Source: Sphingomonas sp. NFR04
GTDB lineage: Bacteria; Pseudomonadota; Alphaproteobacteria; Sphingomonadales; Sphingomonadaceae
Reading direction: 5' to 3'
Assembly (NCBI RefSeq): GCF_900114095.1
Contig: NZ_FORV01000009.1
Span: 1 to 64,000 of the forward strand
Length of the DNA stretch: 64,000 bases
Every line of letters begins with the position of its first letter. The stretch's first letter is position 1. The position numbers and the translations under genes were made by a program. This document shows, piece by piece, positions 33,984 through 42,538 of this stretch. The notes below the pieces were generated by a model. That model was not told the DNA's origin. It did no database searches and saw only the letters and a list, made by a program, of their open reading frames with translations.

Positions 33984-34685
33984 TCAGGGCCGCAACGGCT
34001 CGGCGGCAACGGGATGGCGGACGCAGGCGAGCGTGCCGACCAGCACGGTAAGCCCCGCCACCACCAGCGGAATCGCCAGGCCATAGCGGTTGACGAGGAT
34101 CGCGCCGAGGAAGGCGCCGAACAGGATCGCCACCACCGCCGCAAGCCGCCGCCCGATATTGGGGTTTCGGCCGCCCGCGAGGTGCGAATCGGCGGCGATG
34201 CCGGTGAGCGTCAGCGTCAGCACGGTCGTGGTGAGATCGGGCACCTTGAGCTGGCGGATCGTCGCGTTGCGAAAGCCCATCGCGATCGCGGTCAGGGCGA
34301 TGATCGCGAAAACGCAGGTCTCGGGCAGGATGCCCATCGCCCCGGCCCAGGCCGCGACCCCCGCGGCGAGGCCAAACAGTACCGCCTCGGTCAGCGCTGC
34401 CAGCACCAGCCAGCGCCGCAGCGGCTGCCCGGCGAGATGTGACCCCACCTTGCCCGCCACCAGCGCGCCGACCAGGAACGAGGCAAGCGCAACGATATAG
34501 GGCGCGATGGTGAAGCCCGGCGTGCCCGCCGCCGCGAAGCCGAGGAACACGATGTTCCCGGTCATGTTCGCGGTGAACACCTTGCCGAGCCCGAGCACGC
34601 TCACCGCGTCGACAAGGCCCGTGGTTACGGAGAGCAGCAGGAGCAGCGGCGGAAGCGGGGAAGTTGCGGTCTTGGGGTCGGCCAT
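33984..34685 (-). CDS. DUF1275 (YoaK) family membrane protein
   Basis: A 233-residue membrane protein with about six hydrophobic helices. Family features are the first helix region LLLLSVTTGLVDAVSVLGLG, then VFTANMTGNIVFLGFA near residue 38 and GFRNATIRQLKVPDLTTTVL near 137. The function of DUF1275/YoaK proteins is unknown; transport has been suggested. The ATG at 34685 has GGATCCCCGCC upstream with only a weak ribosome site. It follows the porin gene by 11 bases on the same strand and is probably co-transcribed with it. Confidence 0.85.
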   Translation of the reverse strand: MADPKTATSPLPPLLLLLSVTTGLVDAVSVLGLGKVFTANMTGNIVFLGFAAAGTPGFTIAPYIVALASFLVGALVAGKVGSHLAGQPLRRWLVLAALTEAVLFGLAAGVAAWAGAMGILPETCVFAIIALTAIAMGFRNATIRQLKVPDLTTTVLTLTLTGIAADSHLAGGRNPNIGRRLAAVVAILFGAFLGAILVNRYGLAIPLVVAGLTVLVGTLACVRHPVAAEPLRP

Positions 34686-34696
34686 GGCGGGGATCC

Positions 34697-36190
34697 TCAG
34701 AATCGGAAGTTGCTTTCCAGGCCGAGCATCCGGATCGGGCGGGGCGCACCGGTTTCGCGCAGGAAGCGCCCGGCCTGGAAGAAGGAAAGCGAGGCGGAAA
34801 GCTCGAGCTCGGCGGTCGCCTGCCAGGCGATCGCGCCTTCGATCTGCTTGCCGATGAAGCGGGCGCGGCTGGTGCCGGGCGCGCGGAGCAGATTGCCAGG
34901 GATGTCGTACACGCCGTCCGCCGTGCTGTAGCGCCAATAGGCGCTGCCGGCGATGCTGGCGGAGACGCCGCCGCCCAGCGTGCCGGCGATCCGCGGGTTG
35001 AGGTTGATCAGGTTGTAGGGGCCCACGGGCGACAGCTCGCCGAAATATTTGCCCTTGGGGAACAACGCATTGAACGTGCCGAGCCGGCGGTCGCCGGCAT
35101 GGCCGTCGCCGCTGATCACGTTGAAGCGCAGCACTGCGTCGGGCGCGAAGGGCAGGCCGGGCAGCGTGCGGCCGAGCTCGGTGCCGAGCGTCCAGGCGGC
35201 GATCGGGCCGTCGGCGAAGCGGCCCAACTGGGCGACGCCCTCGACATTCCAGTGCCAGTTGTCGCGGGCGCCGTAGACGCGCGCGCCGAAACTGTGCCGC
35301 AGCTCGCGGCCGGTGCGGTCGCCGAACTGCGCCGCGCGGTTGCGATAGCCGAGATAATAGAGGTCGAGCCCCGGCAGCACCGCATAGGCGCCCCAGAGCC
35401 GCTTGGTCGGCGAGGTGCGGTCGTCGAAGGTGCCGAGCCGGGGTGCCACCGGCGCGACGGCCAGCAGGCTGATCTTCGCCCGCCCTACCGCCACGATCCC
35501 GCGCACGCCGTCGAACGCCAGCGGCACATTGGGGCCGTAGCGGGTGCCGATCAGCCGCTCGGTGCCGAGCGACAGCATCTGCCGCCCGCCGCGCAGGATG
35601 ACCGCGCCGAGATCGACTTCCGCGAAGCCCTGGAGCAGGTCGGTCCGCGTCTGGTCGACTGGGCCGGCGGCGGGGCGGACACCGGCGGCATAGGCGAGGA
35701 TCGGCTGGGCAAAGGCGCGGACGCGGCCGACATGGAGATCGGCATAGGGCAGCACGCGCGTCCAGAGATACGCGTCGTCGGGCGAGGCCGCGTTGCCGAG
35801 GCTGTTGTTGGCGAAGGATTCGCTGCGCAGTCGGACTTCGACGCCGGTGGAGAGCCATGCCTCGCCGCCCAACGGGATGTATTTGAACGGGCCGGTCCAG
35901 TGGTGCGCGCGCTTTTCGGCATCGGCGAGGTCGGACCAGTCCTCGTCATAGCGAGTGATGCTGAGGGTCGGCGCCTGCCAGGGTTCGTGGATGGGGGTGG
36001 ATGCAGTCTGGCCCTCCCCCACAACCGTCATCCCCGCGGAGGCGGGGATCCATTGGGGCTGACGCTTCGGCTCTAGCCCCGAACGTACAGGCGAATGGAT
36101 CCCCGCCTTCGCGGGGATTACGATTTCGAGCGTGGCGGCGTCGGGCTGGATCTGCGCCACCAGCACCACCGCCGCGGCGAGGCTAGCCAC
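34697..36190 (-). CDS. alginate-export-family outer-membrane protein with an in-frame palindromic repeat insert
   Basis: A predicted 16- to 18-stranded outer-membrane beta-barrel of the alginate export (AlgE-like) family. Typical segments are RSESFANNSLGN, RGGRQMLSLGTERLIGTRYG (near residue 215) and the aromatic C-terminus ESNFRF. The GTG at 36190, which overlaps the DoxX stop, opens a signal-like stretch MASLAAAVVLVAQ. Between that signal and the barrel (about residues 23-55) the protein reads VIPAKAGIHSP... and WIPASAGMT, which is encoded by a dispersed palindromic DNA repeat (36027-36121) inserted without breaking the frame. The substrate is unknown; family members exist in bacteria that make no alginate. 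Confidence 0.8.
   Translation of the reverse strand: MASLAAAVVLVAQIQPDAATLEIVIPAKAGIHSPVRSGLEPKRQPQWIPASAGMTVVGEGQTASTPIHEPWQAPTLSITRYDEDWSDLADAEKRAHHWTGPFKYIPLGGEAWLSTGVEVRLRSESFANNSLGNAASPDDAYLWTRVLPYADLHVGRVRAFAQPILAYAAGVRPAAGPVDQTRTDLLQGFAEVDLGAVILRGGRQMLSLGTERLIGTRYGPNVPLAFDGVRGIVAVGRAKISLLAVAPVAPRLGTFDDRTSPTKRLWGAYAVLPGLDLYYLGYRNRAAQFGDRTGRELRHSFGARVYGARDNWHWNVEGVAQLGRFADGPIAAWTLGTELGRTLPGLPFAPDAVLRFNVISGDGHAGDRRLGTFNALFPKGKYFGELSPVGPYNLINLNPRIAGTLGGGVSASIAGSAYWRYSTADGVYDIPGNLLRAPGTSRARFIGKQIEGAIAWQATAELELSASLSFFQAGRFLRETGAPRPIRMLGLESNFRF
36027..36121. repeat. 95-bp palindromic repeat inside a coding sequence
   Basis: Arms 36027-36054 and 36094-36121 (GTCATCCCCGCGGAGGCGGG and its inverse) match at 26 of 28 positions around a 39-bp centre. 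This class of repeat, translating as IPAKAGI/RFRGNDE-like peptides, is widely scattered in proteobacterial genomes, usually between genes. Here it lies within the 5' part of the alginate-export gene and adds about 33 residues in frame. Confidence 0.85.
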
Positions 36191-36614
36191 GTCGCTTCGC
36201 CTGCTCCGCCACCAGCGCCGCGAGGACGAAACCGCCGATCAGGCCGAGATGCTCGAAGAAGGCGTTGGTCGCGCCGAACCGCTCGGCGCCCGGCGGCATC
36301 GTCCAGAAGGCGTTGGCGGTGAAGGCGGCGAGCAAGGTAAACACCCCCAGCATCCCCGCCCCCAGCCAGATCCAGCGGCCGGTGAGGATCAGCACCGGCC
36401 CGACCAGCTCCACCGCGATCGTCAGCGCCGCCCAGAGCGCGGGCGGGTGCATCCCGAAATGCGCCTGCTCCGCCACTGCGCCCTGCCAGTCGACGAGCTT
36501 GACCAACCCGCCCAGCAGATAGGCGCCGACCAGCAGCAGCCGGGCGAGGAACCAGGTCGGCCGCCAGTCGAGAAGGGCGTCGACGAAGCGCGGGTCGGGC
36601 GTCTGCACGGTCAC
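36183..36614 (-). CDS. DoxX-family membrane protein
   Basis: A 143-residue protein with four predicted transmembrane helices, as in DoxX/DoxD-like proteins (RLLLVGAYLLGGLVKL, ALTIAVELVGPVLILTG, WLGAGMLGVFTLLAAF, HLGLIGGFVLAALVA). The role of most members is unknown; some are linked to thiosulfate oxidation or redox homeostasis. The GTG at 36614 overlaps the TGA of the VOC gene, and its TAG overlaps the GTG of the porin gene, so the VOC-DoxX-porin-DUF1275 genes form one tight minus-strand operon. Confidence 0.82.
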   Translation of the reverse strand: MTVQTPDPRFVDALLDWRPTWFLARLLLVGAYLLGGLVKLVDWQGAVAEQAHFGMHPPALWAALTIAVELVGPVLILTGRWIWLGAGMLGVFTLLAAFTANAFWTMPPGAERFGATNAFFEHLGLIGGFVLAALVAEQAKRRG

Positions 36615-37486
36615 TTGCCCGCAGGGCCGTGGATCTCGGCAATATAGCCGCCGGGGAAGCGCACGATTGCCGCGCGGCCGCCGGCCGCTGCCACCGGCTG
36701 GACCAGCGTCTCGACGCCGGCGGCCTTGGCCTTGGCGAGCGTCGCGTCGAGATCGGGCACTGCATAGCCGGTCATGTCGCGGGCATAGGGCCAGGGCAGC
36801 AGACCGTCGGTGACGAACACCACCATCTTGCCATAGCCGCTGGTGATCGAGATGCGGCGGATCGTCTTGCCGGGCTCGCCGACCTCGGCGCCGGGCGCCG
36901 CGCGGTCATCGGCGGTTACCTTGGCATGCGCATAGCCCACCCAGCTCTTCACGAAGCGATCGGCGACATCCTCGGTCAGGTAGATGCGGTTCTCGGGTAC
37001 CGTTTCCAGCGGCGCGTAGCTGGGCTTGGTGGTGTGCCAGTAGATCTGCATGTTCACCCCGCCCGGCCACTGGATCACCGAATCGCGGCCGATCGGATCG
37101 GGGAAGGTCACCAGTCGGCGCACCGCGCCGTGCTGCACGGCGGCCTTCACCGCGGCGTCGATATCGGTGACCAGATAGCCGGTGCGCTCGTCGCCGAAGG
37201 GGAACGGGATCGGCGTCTTGAACCCGAATACCGAGACGGTGCCGGCCGGGGTCAGCACCAGCTGCGACTTAGTGAGGCTGGTGGTGGGCGTCACCTGGAA
37301 CACGCCCTGCTTGCTGGTCGTGCCGCCGAAGGTCGCCTGGAAGCTGGTGACGAAGCTGTCGAACTGGTCTTCCGGCACATAGACGTGCGTGGTGTCGTAT
37401 TGCGGGCCGACCGAATAATCAGCGGTCTGCTGGGCGAGCGCCGGGGTGGCGATGACAAGGGCGGAGGCGAGGAGGAAGAGGCGCAT
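36611..37486 (-). CDS. exported glyoxalase/VOC-superfamily protein
   Basis: A 291-residue protein with a clear signal peptide (MRLFLLASALVIATPALAQQ) and two vicinal-oxygen-chelate-like halves. The first half contains YDTTHVYVPEDQFDSFVTSF and TGYLVTDIDAAVKAAVQHGA; the second YLTEDVADRFVKSWVGYAHA and TGYAVPDLDATLAKAKAAGV. The duplicated beta-alpha-beta pattern and VRFPGGYIAEIHGP end fit the family. Periplasmic location is unusual for VOC enzymes. First gene of the operon with DoxX, porin and DUF1275. The substrate is unknown. Confidence 0.78.
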   Translation of the reverse strand: MRLFLLASALVIATPALAQQTADYSVGPQYDTTHVYVPEDQFDSFVTSFQATFGGTTSKQGVFQVTPTTSLTKSQLVLTPAGTVSVFGFKTPIPFPFGDERTGYLVTDIDAAVKAAVQHGAVRRLVTFPDPIGRDSVIQWPGGVNMQIYWHTTKPSYAPLETVPENRIYLTEDVADRFVKSWVGYAHAKVTADDRAAPGAEVGEPGKTIRRISITSGYGKMVVFVTDGLLPWPYARDMTGYAVPDLDATLAKAKAAGVETLVQPVAAAGGRAAIVRFPGGYIAEIHGPAGK

Positions 37487-37740
37487 GGCGAAACTCCTGG
37501 AGGACGAAGAAAAATAGATCCTCCCCTGCAAGGGGAGGTGGCAGGCCGCAGGCCTGACGGAGGGGTGTCCCCGTTGGTGGGGCAGCCCGCCGTCGCCGGC
37601 CGGGACACCCCTCCACCCCGCCGCTGCGCGGCGCGGTCCCCAGCATCGGGTCGATCGTGCCCCCGGCACGATCTTGGATTGCCGGGCGGCAATCCAACCC
37701 GATGCTCCTCCGGGGGCGGATCGGGAGCCGGGTCGCCGCA
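37487..37740. repeat. palindromic repeats between VOC and amidohydrolase genes
   Basis: Two structures fill this gap. 37517-37636 is a partly eroded member of the palindromic repeat also found at 48404-48541 (GATCCTCCCCTGCAAGGGGA; GACGGAGGGGTGTCCCC answered by GGGACACCCCTCC). 37642-37706 is a three-way palindrome: outer stem AGCATCGGGT/ACCCGATGCT (37642-37651, 37697-37706), inner hairpin GATCGTGCC/GGCACGATC (37653-37673) and inner hairpin GGATTGCC/GGCAATCC (37676-37695). No gene is seen. Confidence 0.75.
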
Positions 37741-39588
37741 TCACACTGCCCAGCAGCCGCAGCCGAGGGCACCCCAGAAGCTCTGGACATCGGCGGCGGG
37801 CACGTTCGCGCCGAGCGCGGCGGCATGGTCGTGACCGTGGACCGAACAGCCGCTGTCGCAGGCACAGGCCGAGGCGAGCTGGGCGCGCGCCTCCGGGGAC
37901 TTGTGGTAGCCGCCGAACGTCGCGACGGGCGACCAATCGGGCATCGGGCGCGGCAGCGTGGGCGCAAGCGGGGCATAGTCGCCGTCGCCATGCACCACCT
38001 GCCCGCCGAGCAGCGTCAGCACCGAGCGGATATGGACGATCTGGTCCTCGGGCACCGAGAAATAGTCGGCCGAAAGCACCGCCAGGTCGGCGAGCTGGCC
38101 CGCCTTGATCTGCCCCTTCTTGCCGACCTCGTTCGAGAACCAGGTGTTCTCGTGCGTCCACATCGCCAGCGCCTTTTCACGGCTGACGCGGTTGGCGCCC
38201 GGATAGAGCTTGAGCCCGCCCACCGTGCGGCCGGTCACCAGCCAGCTGAGCGACACCCAGGGGTTGTAGCTCGCCACGCGCGTCGCGTCGGTGCCCGCGC
38301 CCACCGGCAGGCCGGCGGCGAGCATCTTGGCGATCGGCGGGGTGCGCTCGGCGGCCTTGGCGCCGTAGCGCTCGACGAAATACTCGCCCTGATAGGCCAT
38401 CCGATGCTGCACGGCGATGCCGCCGCCGAGCGCTGCAATGCGATCGATGTTGCGGTCGCTGATCGTCTCGGCATGGTCGAAGAACCAGTGGATGCCGGTC
38501 AGCGGGATGTCGCGATGGACCTTCTCGTACACGTCGAGCGCACGGCCGATCGTCTCGTCATAGGTGGCGTGGAGGCGCCACGGCCAGCGATGCTCGGCGA
38601 GCAGGCGGATCACCGGCTCGAGATCGCCTTCCATGGTCGGCGGCATGTCCGGACGGGCGACGCGGAAATCCTCGAAATCGGCGGCGGAGTAGACGAGCAT
38701 CTCGCCCGCGCCATTGTGGCGATAGCTGTCGTCGCCCTGCCCCGGCGTCACCTGCTTCACCCAGCCGGCGAAATCGGCCAGCTCTTCCTTCGGCTTCTGG
38801 GTGAAGAGGTTGTAGCTGATGCGTACGGTCAGCTGGCCGTCGGCATGCAGCTTCTCGATGATCCGGTAATCGTCGGGATAGTTCTGGAAGCCGCCACCCG
38901 CGTCGATCACGCCGGTGACGCCCAGGCCGTTCACTTCGCGCATGAAGTGGCGGGTGGAATTGAGCTGGTAGTCCTCGGGCAGCTTGGGGCCTTTGGCGAG
39001 CGTCGAATAGAGGATCGTCGCGTTGGGCTGGGCGAGCAACAGGCCGGTGGGATTGCCCGTGGCGTCGCGGACGATCTCCCCGCCCGGCGGGTTCGGCGTG
39101 TCCTTGGTGTATCCCACCACCCGCAGCGCCGCGGCATTGAGCAGCGCGCGATCATAAAGGTGGAGAATGAAGACGGGCGTGTCGGGCGCGACGGCGTTGA
39201 GCTCGTCGATCGTCGGCAGCCGCTTCTCGGCGAACTGGTGTTCGGTGAAGCCGCCGACCACGCGCACCCATTGCGGCGCGGGGGTGTTGTCGACCTGGCG
39301 CTTGAGCATCGCCATCGCGTCGGCAAGGCTCGACACGCCGTCCCAGCGCAGCTCCATGTTATAGTTCAGGCCGCCGCGGATGATGTGCATGTGGCTGTCG
39401 ATCAGCCCCGGAATCACCCGGCGGCGATGCGCGTCGATCACCTGCGCGCCCGGCGCGGCGGCGGCACGGACCTCGGCTTCGCTGCCCACCGCGAGGAACT
39501 TGCCGTCGCGGATCGCGATCGCCTCGGCCACCGGGTTCTCCCGGTCGAGCGTCGTCACCTGGGCGTTGACGAGGATCAGGTCGGCCAT
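37741..39588 (-). CDS. YtcJ-like amidohydrolase with a Cys/His-rich C-terminal tail
   Basis: A 615-residue metal-dependent amidohydrolase of the Amidohydro_3 (YtcJ) type. Metal ligands are visible in GLIDSHMHII near residue 66; further residues expected at the barrel end are in WFFDHAETIS near 377 and GAGTDATR near 438. There is no signal peptide. After the barrel the protein ends in a tail of about 45 residues with the Cys/His clusters CACDSGCSVHGHDH and GCGCWAV, which I do not associate with the family and which suggests extra metal binding. It lies in a minus-strand group with XapX, haloperoxidase-like and isochorismatase-like genes, but GC palindromes separate it from XapX. Confidence 0.83.
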   Translation of the reverse strand: MADLILVNAQVTTLDRENPVAEAIAIRDGKFLAVGSEAEVRAAAAPGAQVIDAHRRRVIPGLIDSHMHIIRGGLNYNMELRWDGVSSLADAMAMLKRQVDNTPAPQWVRVVGGFTEHQFAEKRLPTIDELNAVAPDTPVFILHLYDRALLNAAALRVVGYTKDTPNPPGGEIVRDATGNPTGLLLAQPNATILYSTLAKGPKLPEDYQLNSTRHFMREVNGLGVTGVIDAGGGFQNYPDDYRIIEKLHADGQLTVRISYNLFTQKPKEELADFAGWVKQVTPGQGDDSYRHNGAGEMLVYSAADFEDFRVARPDMPPTMEGDLEPVIRLLAEHRWPWRLHATYDETIGRALDVYEKVHRDIPLTGIHWFFDHAETISDRNIDRIAALGGGIAVQHRMAYQGEYFVERYGAKAAERTPPIAKMLAAGLPVGAGTDATRVASYNPWVSLSWLVTGRTVGGLKLYPGANRVSREKALAMWTHENTWFSNEVGKKGQIKAGQLADLAVLSADYFSVPEDQIVHIRSVLTLLGGQVVHGDGDYAPLAPTLPRPMPDWSPVATFGGYHKSPEARAQLASACACDSGCSVHGHDHAAALGANVPAADVQSFWGALGCGCWAV

Positions 39589-39617
39589 GGGTTTTCCTTC
39601 TTTCGGGTTCTTTTTCT

Positions 39618-39730
39618 TAAAGCCCCTCCCCTTCAGGGGAGGGGTTGGGGTGGGGCATGATCGGTGAGCACGGGGCTGGCGGATCCGTCATGCCCCACCC
39701 CCAACCCCTCCCCTGAAGGGGAGGGGCTTA
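39618..39730. repeat. near-perfect 113-bp GC-rich palindrome
   Basis: Left arm 39618-39660 (TAAGCCCCTCCCCTTCAGGG...) and right arm 39688-39730 match along about 42 bases with a one-base length difference. Each arm contains its own short hairpin (CCCCTCCCC/GGGGAGGGG). It lies between the XapX and amidohydrolase genes. The same kind of C-rich palindrome occurs near 46.6 and 51.1 kb. It may end transcription or attenuate expression, but is best treated as a dispersed repeat. Confidence 0.8.
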
Positions 39731-39737
39731 GATGGGC

Positions 39738-39986
39738 TCATGCCTGATCGTCGGGCTTCTTCGCCGGCACGCCGAGGACTTGCTCGGCGCAGTCGGTGCG
39801 GAGATACGCCACCACGTCGTGGCCGGCGAAGAGCCGCTTCGCTACCGGCACCGCCTGCTCGCCCAGCAACATGCCGAGCAGGCCGATCAGCGCGATGGTG
39901 GGCGGCGCCGGCGACTTCACGCCGAGGAGGCTGTAGATGACGCCGACCAGCAGACCGACGGCGAGCGAGATCAGATAGGGCTTCAT
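39738..39986 (-). CDS. XapX domain protein
   Basis: An 82-residue membrane protein with two hydrophobic segments (about residues 3-20 and 27-45). The sequence GLLVGVIYSLLGVKSPAPP followed by IALIGLLGMLLGEQ is the hallmark of the small XapX (DUF1427) family, whose function is unknown. GGAGGATCTGC before the ATG at 39986 is a good ribosome site. It follows the haloperoxidase-like gene on the same strand by 27 bases, so both probably share a transcript. Confidence 0.85.
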   Translation of the reverse strand: MKPYLISLAVGLLVGVIYSLLGVKSPAPPTIALIGLLGMLLGEQAVPVAKRLFAGHDVVAYLRTDCAEQVLGVPAKKPDDQA

Positions 39987-40013
39987 CTGCAGATCCTCCT
40001 CGGCGCGCTTCGA

Positions 40014-40853
40014 TCAGCCGCGCACGAAGGCGAGGATGTCGGGGTTCAGCACGTCGGCATGGGTGGTGAGCAGGCCGTGGGGCATGCCCGGGTAGATCTT
40101 CAGCGTCGGGTTCGGCAGCAGCTTGGCCTGCAGCTCGGCGCCCTGGTGATACGGCACTACCTGGTCGTCATCGCCGGCAAGCACGAGGGTCGGCACCGTC
40201 ATCGCCTTGAGGTCGGCGGTCTGGTCGGTTTCCGAGAAGGCCTTGATGCCATCGACATGCGCCTTGGCGCTGCCCATCATTCCCTGGCGCCACCAATTGT
40301 CGATCACGCCCGGAAAGACCTTCGCGCCGTCGCGGTTGAAGCCGTAGAAGGGGCCGGCGGCGACATCGCGGAAGAACTGCGCGCGGTTCTCCGCCGTGCC
40401 CTTGCGAAAGCCGTCGAACACCTCGAGCGGCAGGCCGTTCGGATAGGCTTCGGTTTTCAGCATGAGCGGCGGGACCGCCGCGACCAGCACCGCCTTGGCG
40501 ACGCGGCCCTGCGGAATGCCGTACTTGGCGACATAGCGGGCGACTTCGCCGCCGCCCGTCGAGTGGCCGATATGCACCGCGTTGCGCAGGTTCAGATGCT
40601 CGGCGACGGCCGCGGCGTCGGCGGCATAATGGTCCATGTCGTGGCCGTCGCTCACCTGCTCCGAACGGCCATGGCCGCGGCGGTCGTGCGCGACGACGCG
40701 GAAGCCGTGCTGCAGAAAGAACATCAGCTGCGCGTCCCAGTCGTCCGACGAGAGCGGCCAGCCATGGTGGAACATGATCGGCTGGGCATCCTTGGGACCC
40801 CAATCCTTGAAGAAGATCGAGACGCCGTCCTTGGTGGTTACGGTGGAGGTCAT
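40014..40853 (-). CDS. alpha/beta hydrolase, non-haem haloperoxidase type
   Basis: A 279-residue alpha/beta hydrolase of the cofactor-free haloperoxidase/perhydrolase group. The nucleophile is in GHSTGGGEV near residue 98, an HGWPLSS oxyanion segment is near 32, the acid Asp in LAGDDDQVVP near 228 and the His in GMPHGLLTTH near 256. Such enzymes are usually esterases with side peracid activity. No signal peptide. AGGAACATTCCC precedes the ATG at 40853; longer frames upstream lack support. It lies between XapX and the isochorismatase-like gene in one minus-strand unit. Confidence 0.88.
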   Translation of the reverse strand: MTSTVTTKDGVSIFFKDWGPKDAQPIMFHHGWPLSSDDWDAQLMFFLQHGFRVVAHDRRGHGRSEQVSDGHDMDHYAADAAAVAEHLNLRNAVHIGHSTGGGEVARYVAKYGIPQGRVAKAVLVAAVPPLMLKTEAYPNGLPLEVFDGFRKGTAENRAQFFRDVAAGPFYGFNRDGAKVFPGVIDNWWRQGMMGSAKAHVDGIKAFSETDQTADLKAMTVPTLVLAGDDDQVVPYHQGAELQAKLLPNPTLKIYPGMPHGLLTTHADVLNPDILAFVRG

Positions 40854-40899
40854 GGGAATGTTCCTTGAGGTTTGGGGGCAGGAATTTGGGTCGGGAAAA

Positions 40900-41556
40900 T
40901 CAATGGCCTTCGGAGGCGCCGAACATCGTCTTGGCATAGGTGACGCCGAGGCCGTAGGCGCCGCCCCACTGCTTCGCGATGCCGGTGGTGGACTCGTAGG
41001 TCTCGCCCCGCGCCCAGTCGCGCTGCAGCTCGAGCAGATATTGGAGCGAGGTCATCGGCACGGCGCCGAGCTGAATCATCCGCTGCACCGCGCGCTCATG
41101 CGCTTCCGCAGAGACGTCGCCGCAGGCATCGGCGATGAAATAGGCCTCGAAGCCCTGGTCGATCGCCGAGGCGACCGGGCCGACGATGCAGACGCTGGTC
41201 CACAGGCCGGCGAACACGATGCGCGGCTTGGCGATGCGATTGACCTCCTCGATCACCGCTGCGTCTTCCCAGGTGTTCATCGAGGTGCGGTCGAGCAGCG
41301 CCTGGCCGGGGAAGGCATCGGTCACTTCGCTGAACATGGGGCCGGAGAAGCTCTTCTCGGCGACGGTCGTCAGGATCGTCGGCACTCCGAACGACTTCGC
41401 GCCGCGGCTGATCAGTGCAGCATTGTTGCGCAGGATCGTCGCGTCGATCGACTTGGTGGCGAAGGCCATCTGCGACTGGAAGTCGATCAGCACGAGCGCG
41501 TGGTTGGTCGGCGAGATCAGCGACTTGCCCGGCGTGGCGGTGGCGGTGAGGGTCAT
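40900..41556 (-). CDS. isochorismatase-family cysteine hydrolase
   Basis: A 218-residue hydrolase of the isochorismatase/nicotinamidase-like superfamily. The catalytic Asp is in LVLIDFQSQ near residue 25 and the Cys in GLWTSVCIVGP near 123; the intervening Lys is plausibly the one near residue 95-110. The C-terminal part (LLELQRDWARGETYESTTGI) matches the YcaC-like branch of unknown substrate. First gene of the minus-strand run that continues with the haloperoxidase-like and XapX genes; 46 bases separate it from the next gene. Divergent promoter sequences would lie in 41557-41807, where no gene is seen. Confidence 0.85.
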   Translation of the reverse strand: MTLTATATPGKSLISPTNHALVLIDFQSQMAFATKSIDATILRNNAALISRGAKSFGVPTILTTVAEKSFSGPMFSEVTDAFPGQALLDRTSMNTWEDAAVIEEVNRIAKPRIVFAGLWTSVCIVGPVASAIDQGFEAYFIADACGDVSAEAHERAVQRMIQLGAVPMTSLQYLLELQRDWARGETYESTTGIAKQWGGAYGLGVTYAKTMFGASEGH

Positions 41557-41807
41557 GGTGCGGCTCCTGTTGCTGCCGGGGTCCGGCTGGGTTGGATGCA
41601 GAATAGCCGGCGCGGATTTTCCGAAAACTCGGATAAAGTTACGCGTACCGTTCCATTCTTTCGAACAGTCGGCAGTCCGAGCGCCGCATCCCCCTGGGCA
41701 TGCGCGGCAGCAGACCGCCGCCCGCAGCCCTAGGCCGCGGCGGTCGAACAGGTATTGGACAGCTTTGATGCGAACGGCATGTGTCGCGCCGGATCGGCGG
41801 GTGCGGC

Positions 41808-42470
41808 CTAGAGCTCGATCAGCCCGCGCTTGGCGGCGATCGTCACCGCATGGGTGCGGTCATTGGCGCCGAGCTTGGCGAACAGCGCCTTCATATGGCC
41901 CTTCACCGTTTCCTCGGAGAGCTCGAGCCGGGCCGCGATCTGCTTGTTCGAATTGCCCCACGCGGCAAGCGTCAGCACCGAAACTTCGCGCTCGGTCAGG
42001 TCCTCGTCGAGCACGTGCAGCGCGATCGCGGTCGCCACGCTGGCGTCGAGATGCTTGCCGCCGTGGTGGACCGAGCGGATCGCCTCGAGCAGCTGGTTGC
42101 GCAGGCTGGCCTTGAGCAGATACCCCATCGCGCCGGCACGCAGCGCCTTGATCGCGCGGCCATCACCCGAATAGGTGGTCAGCACGATGATCCGCGCGTG
42201 CGGAGAAGTGGCGCGGATCGCGGTGATCGCGTCGAGGCCGGACATATCCGCCATCTGCAGGTCCATCAGCACCAGATCGGGCTGGAGCCGGGCATAGGCC
42301 TCGATCGCCTCGGCCCCGCCGCTCGCCTCGCCGATGATTTCCATGTCGGTCTGGGTCGAGACGACCGCCCGCACACCTTCGCGCAGCAGCATGTGATCGT
42401 CGACCAGCAGGATGCGGATCGGCGCGGAGCCGCGTGCCGGCGCACGCCCGCTGGAAACCCTGGTCAACAT
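41808..42470 (-). CDS. NarL/LuxR-type response regulator
   Basis: A 220-residue two-component regulator. The receiver domain (about 18-135) has the acidic pair in LVDDH, the phosphoacceptor Asp in LVLMDLQMAD near residue 69 and Lys in YLLKASLR near 119. The C-terminal HTH (about 153-215) contains LTEREVSVLTLAA, GNSNKQIAARLELSEETVKG and HMKALFAKLG. No kinase gene is adjacent, so its partner is elsewhere. It is preceded on the same strand by the M17-N-like gene at 42539. The roughly 17-residue N-terminal extension is rich in Arg/Ala; an internal start nearer the receiver is possible. Confidence 0.9.
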   Translation of the reverse strand: MLTRVSSGRAPARGSAPIRILLVDDHMLLREGVRAVVSTQTDMEIIGEASGGAEAIEAYARLQPDLVLMDLQMADMSGLDAITAIRATSPHARIIVLTTYSGDGRAIKALRAGAMGYLLKASLRNQLLEAIRSVHHGGKHLDASVATAIALHVLDEDLTEREVSVLTLAAWGNSNKQIAARLELSEETVKGHMKALFAKLGANDRTHAVTIAAKRGLIEL

Positions 42471-42538
42471 CGTACGCGCACCAACTCCCCGATCGAACGC
42501 CGAGCATAGCAGCTTTGGCGGCGCTGCGCATCCATGGC

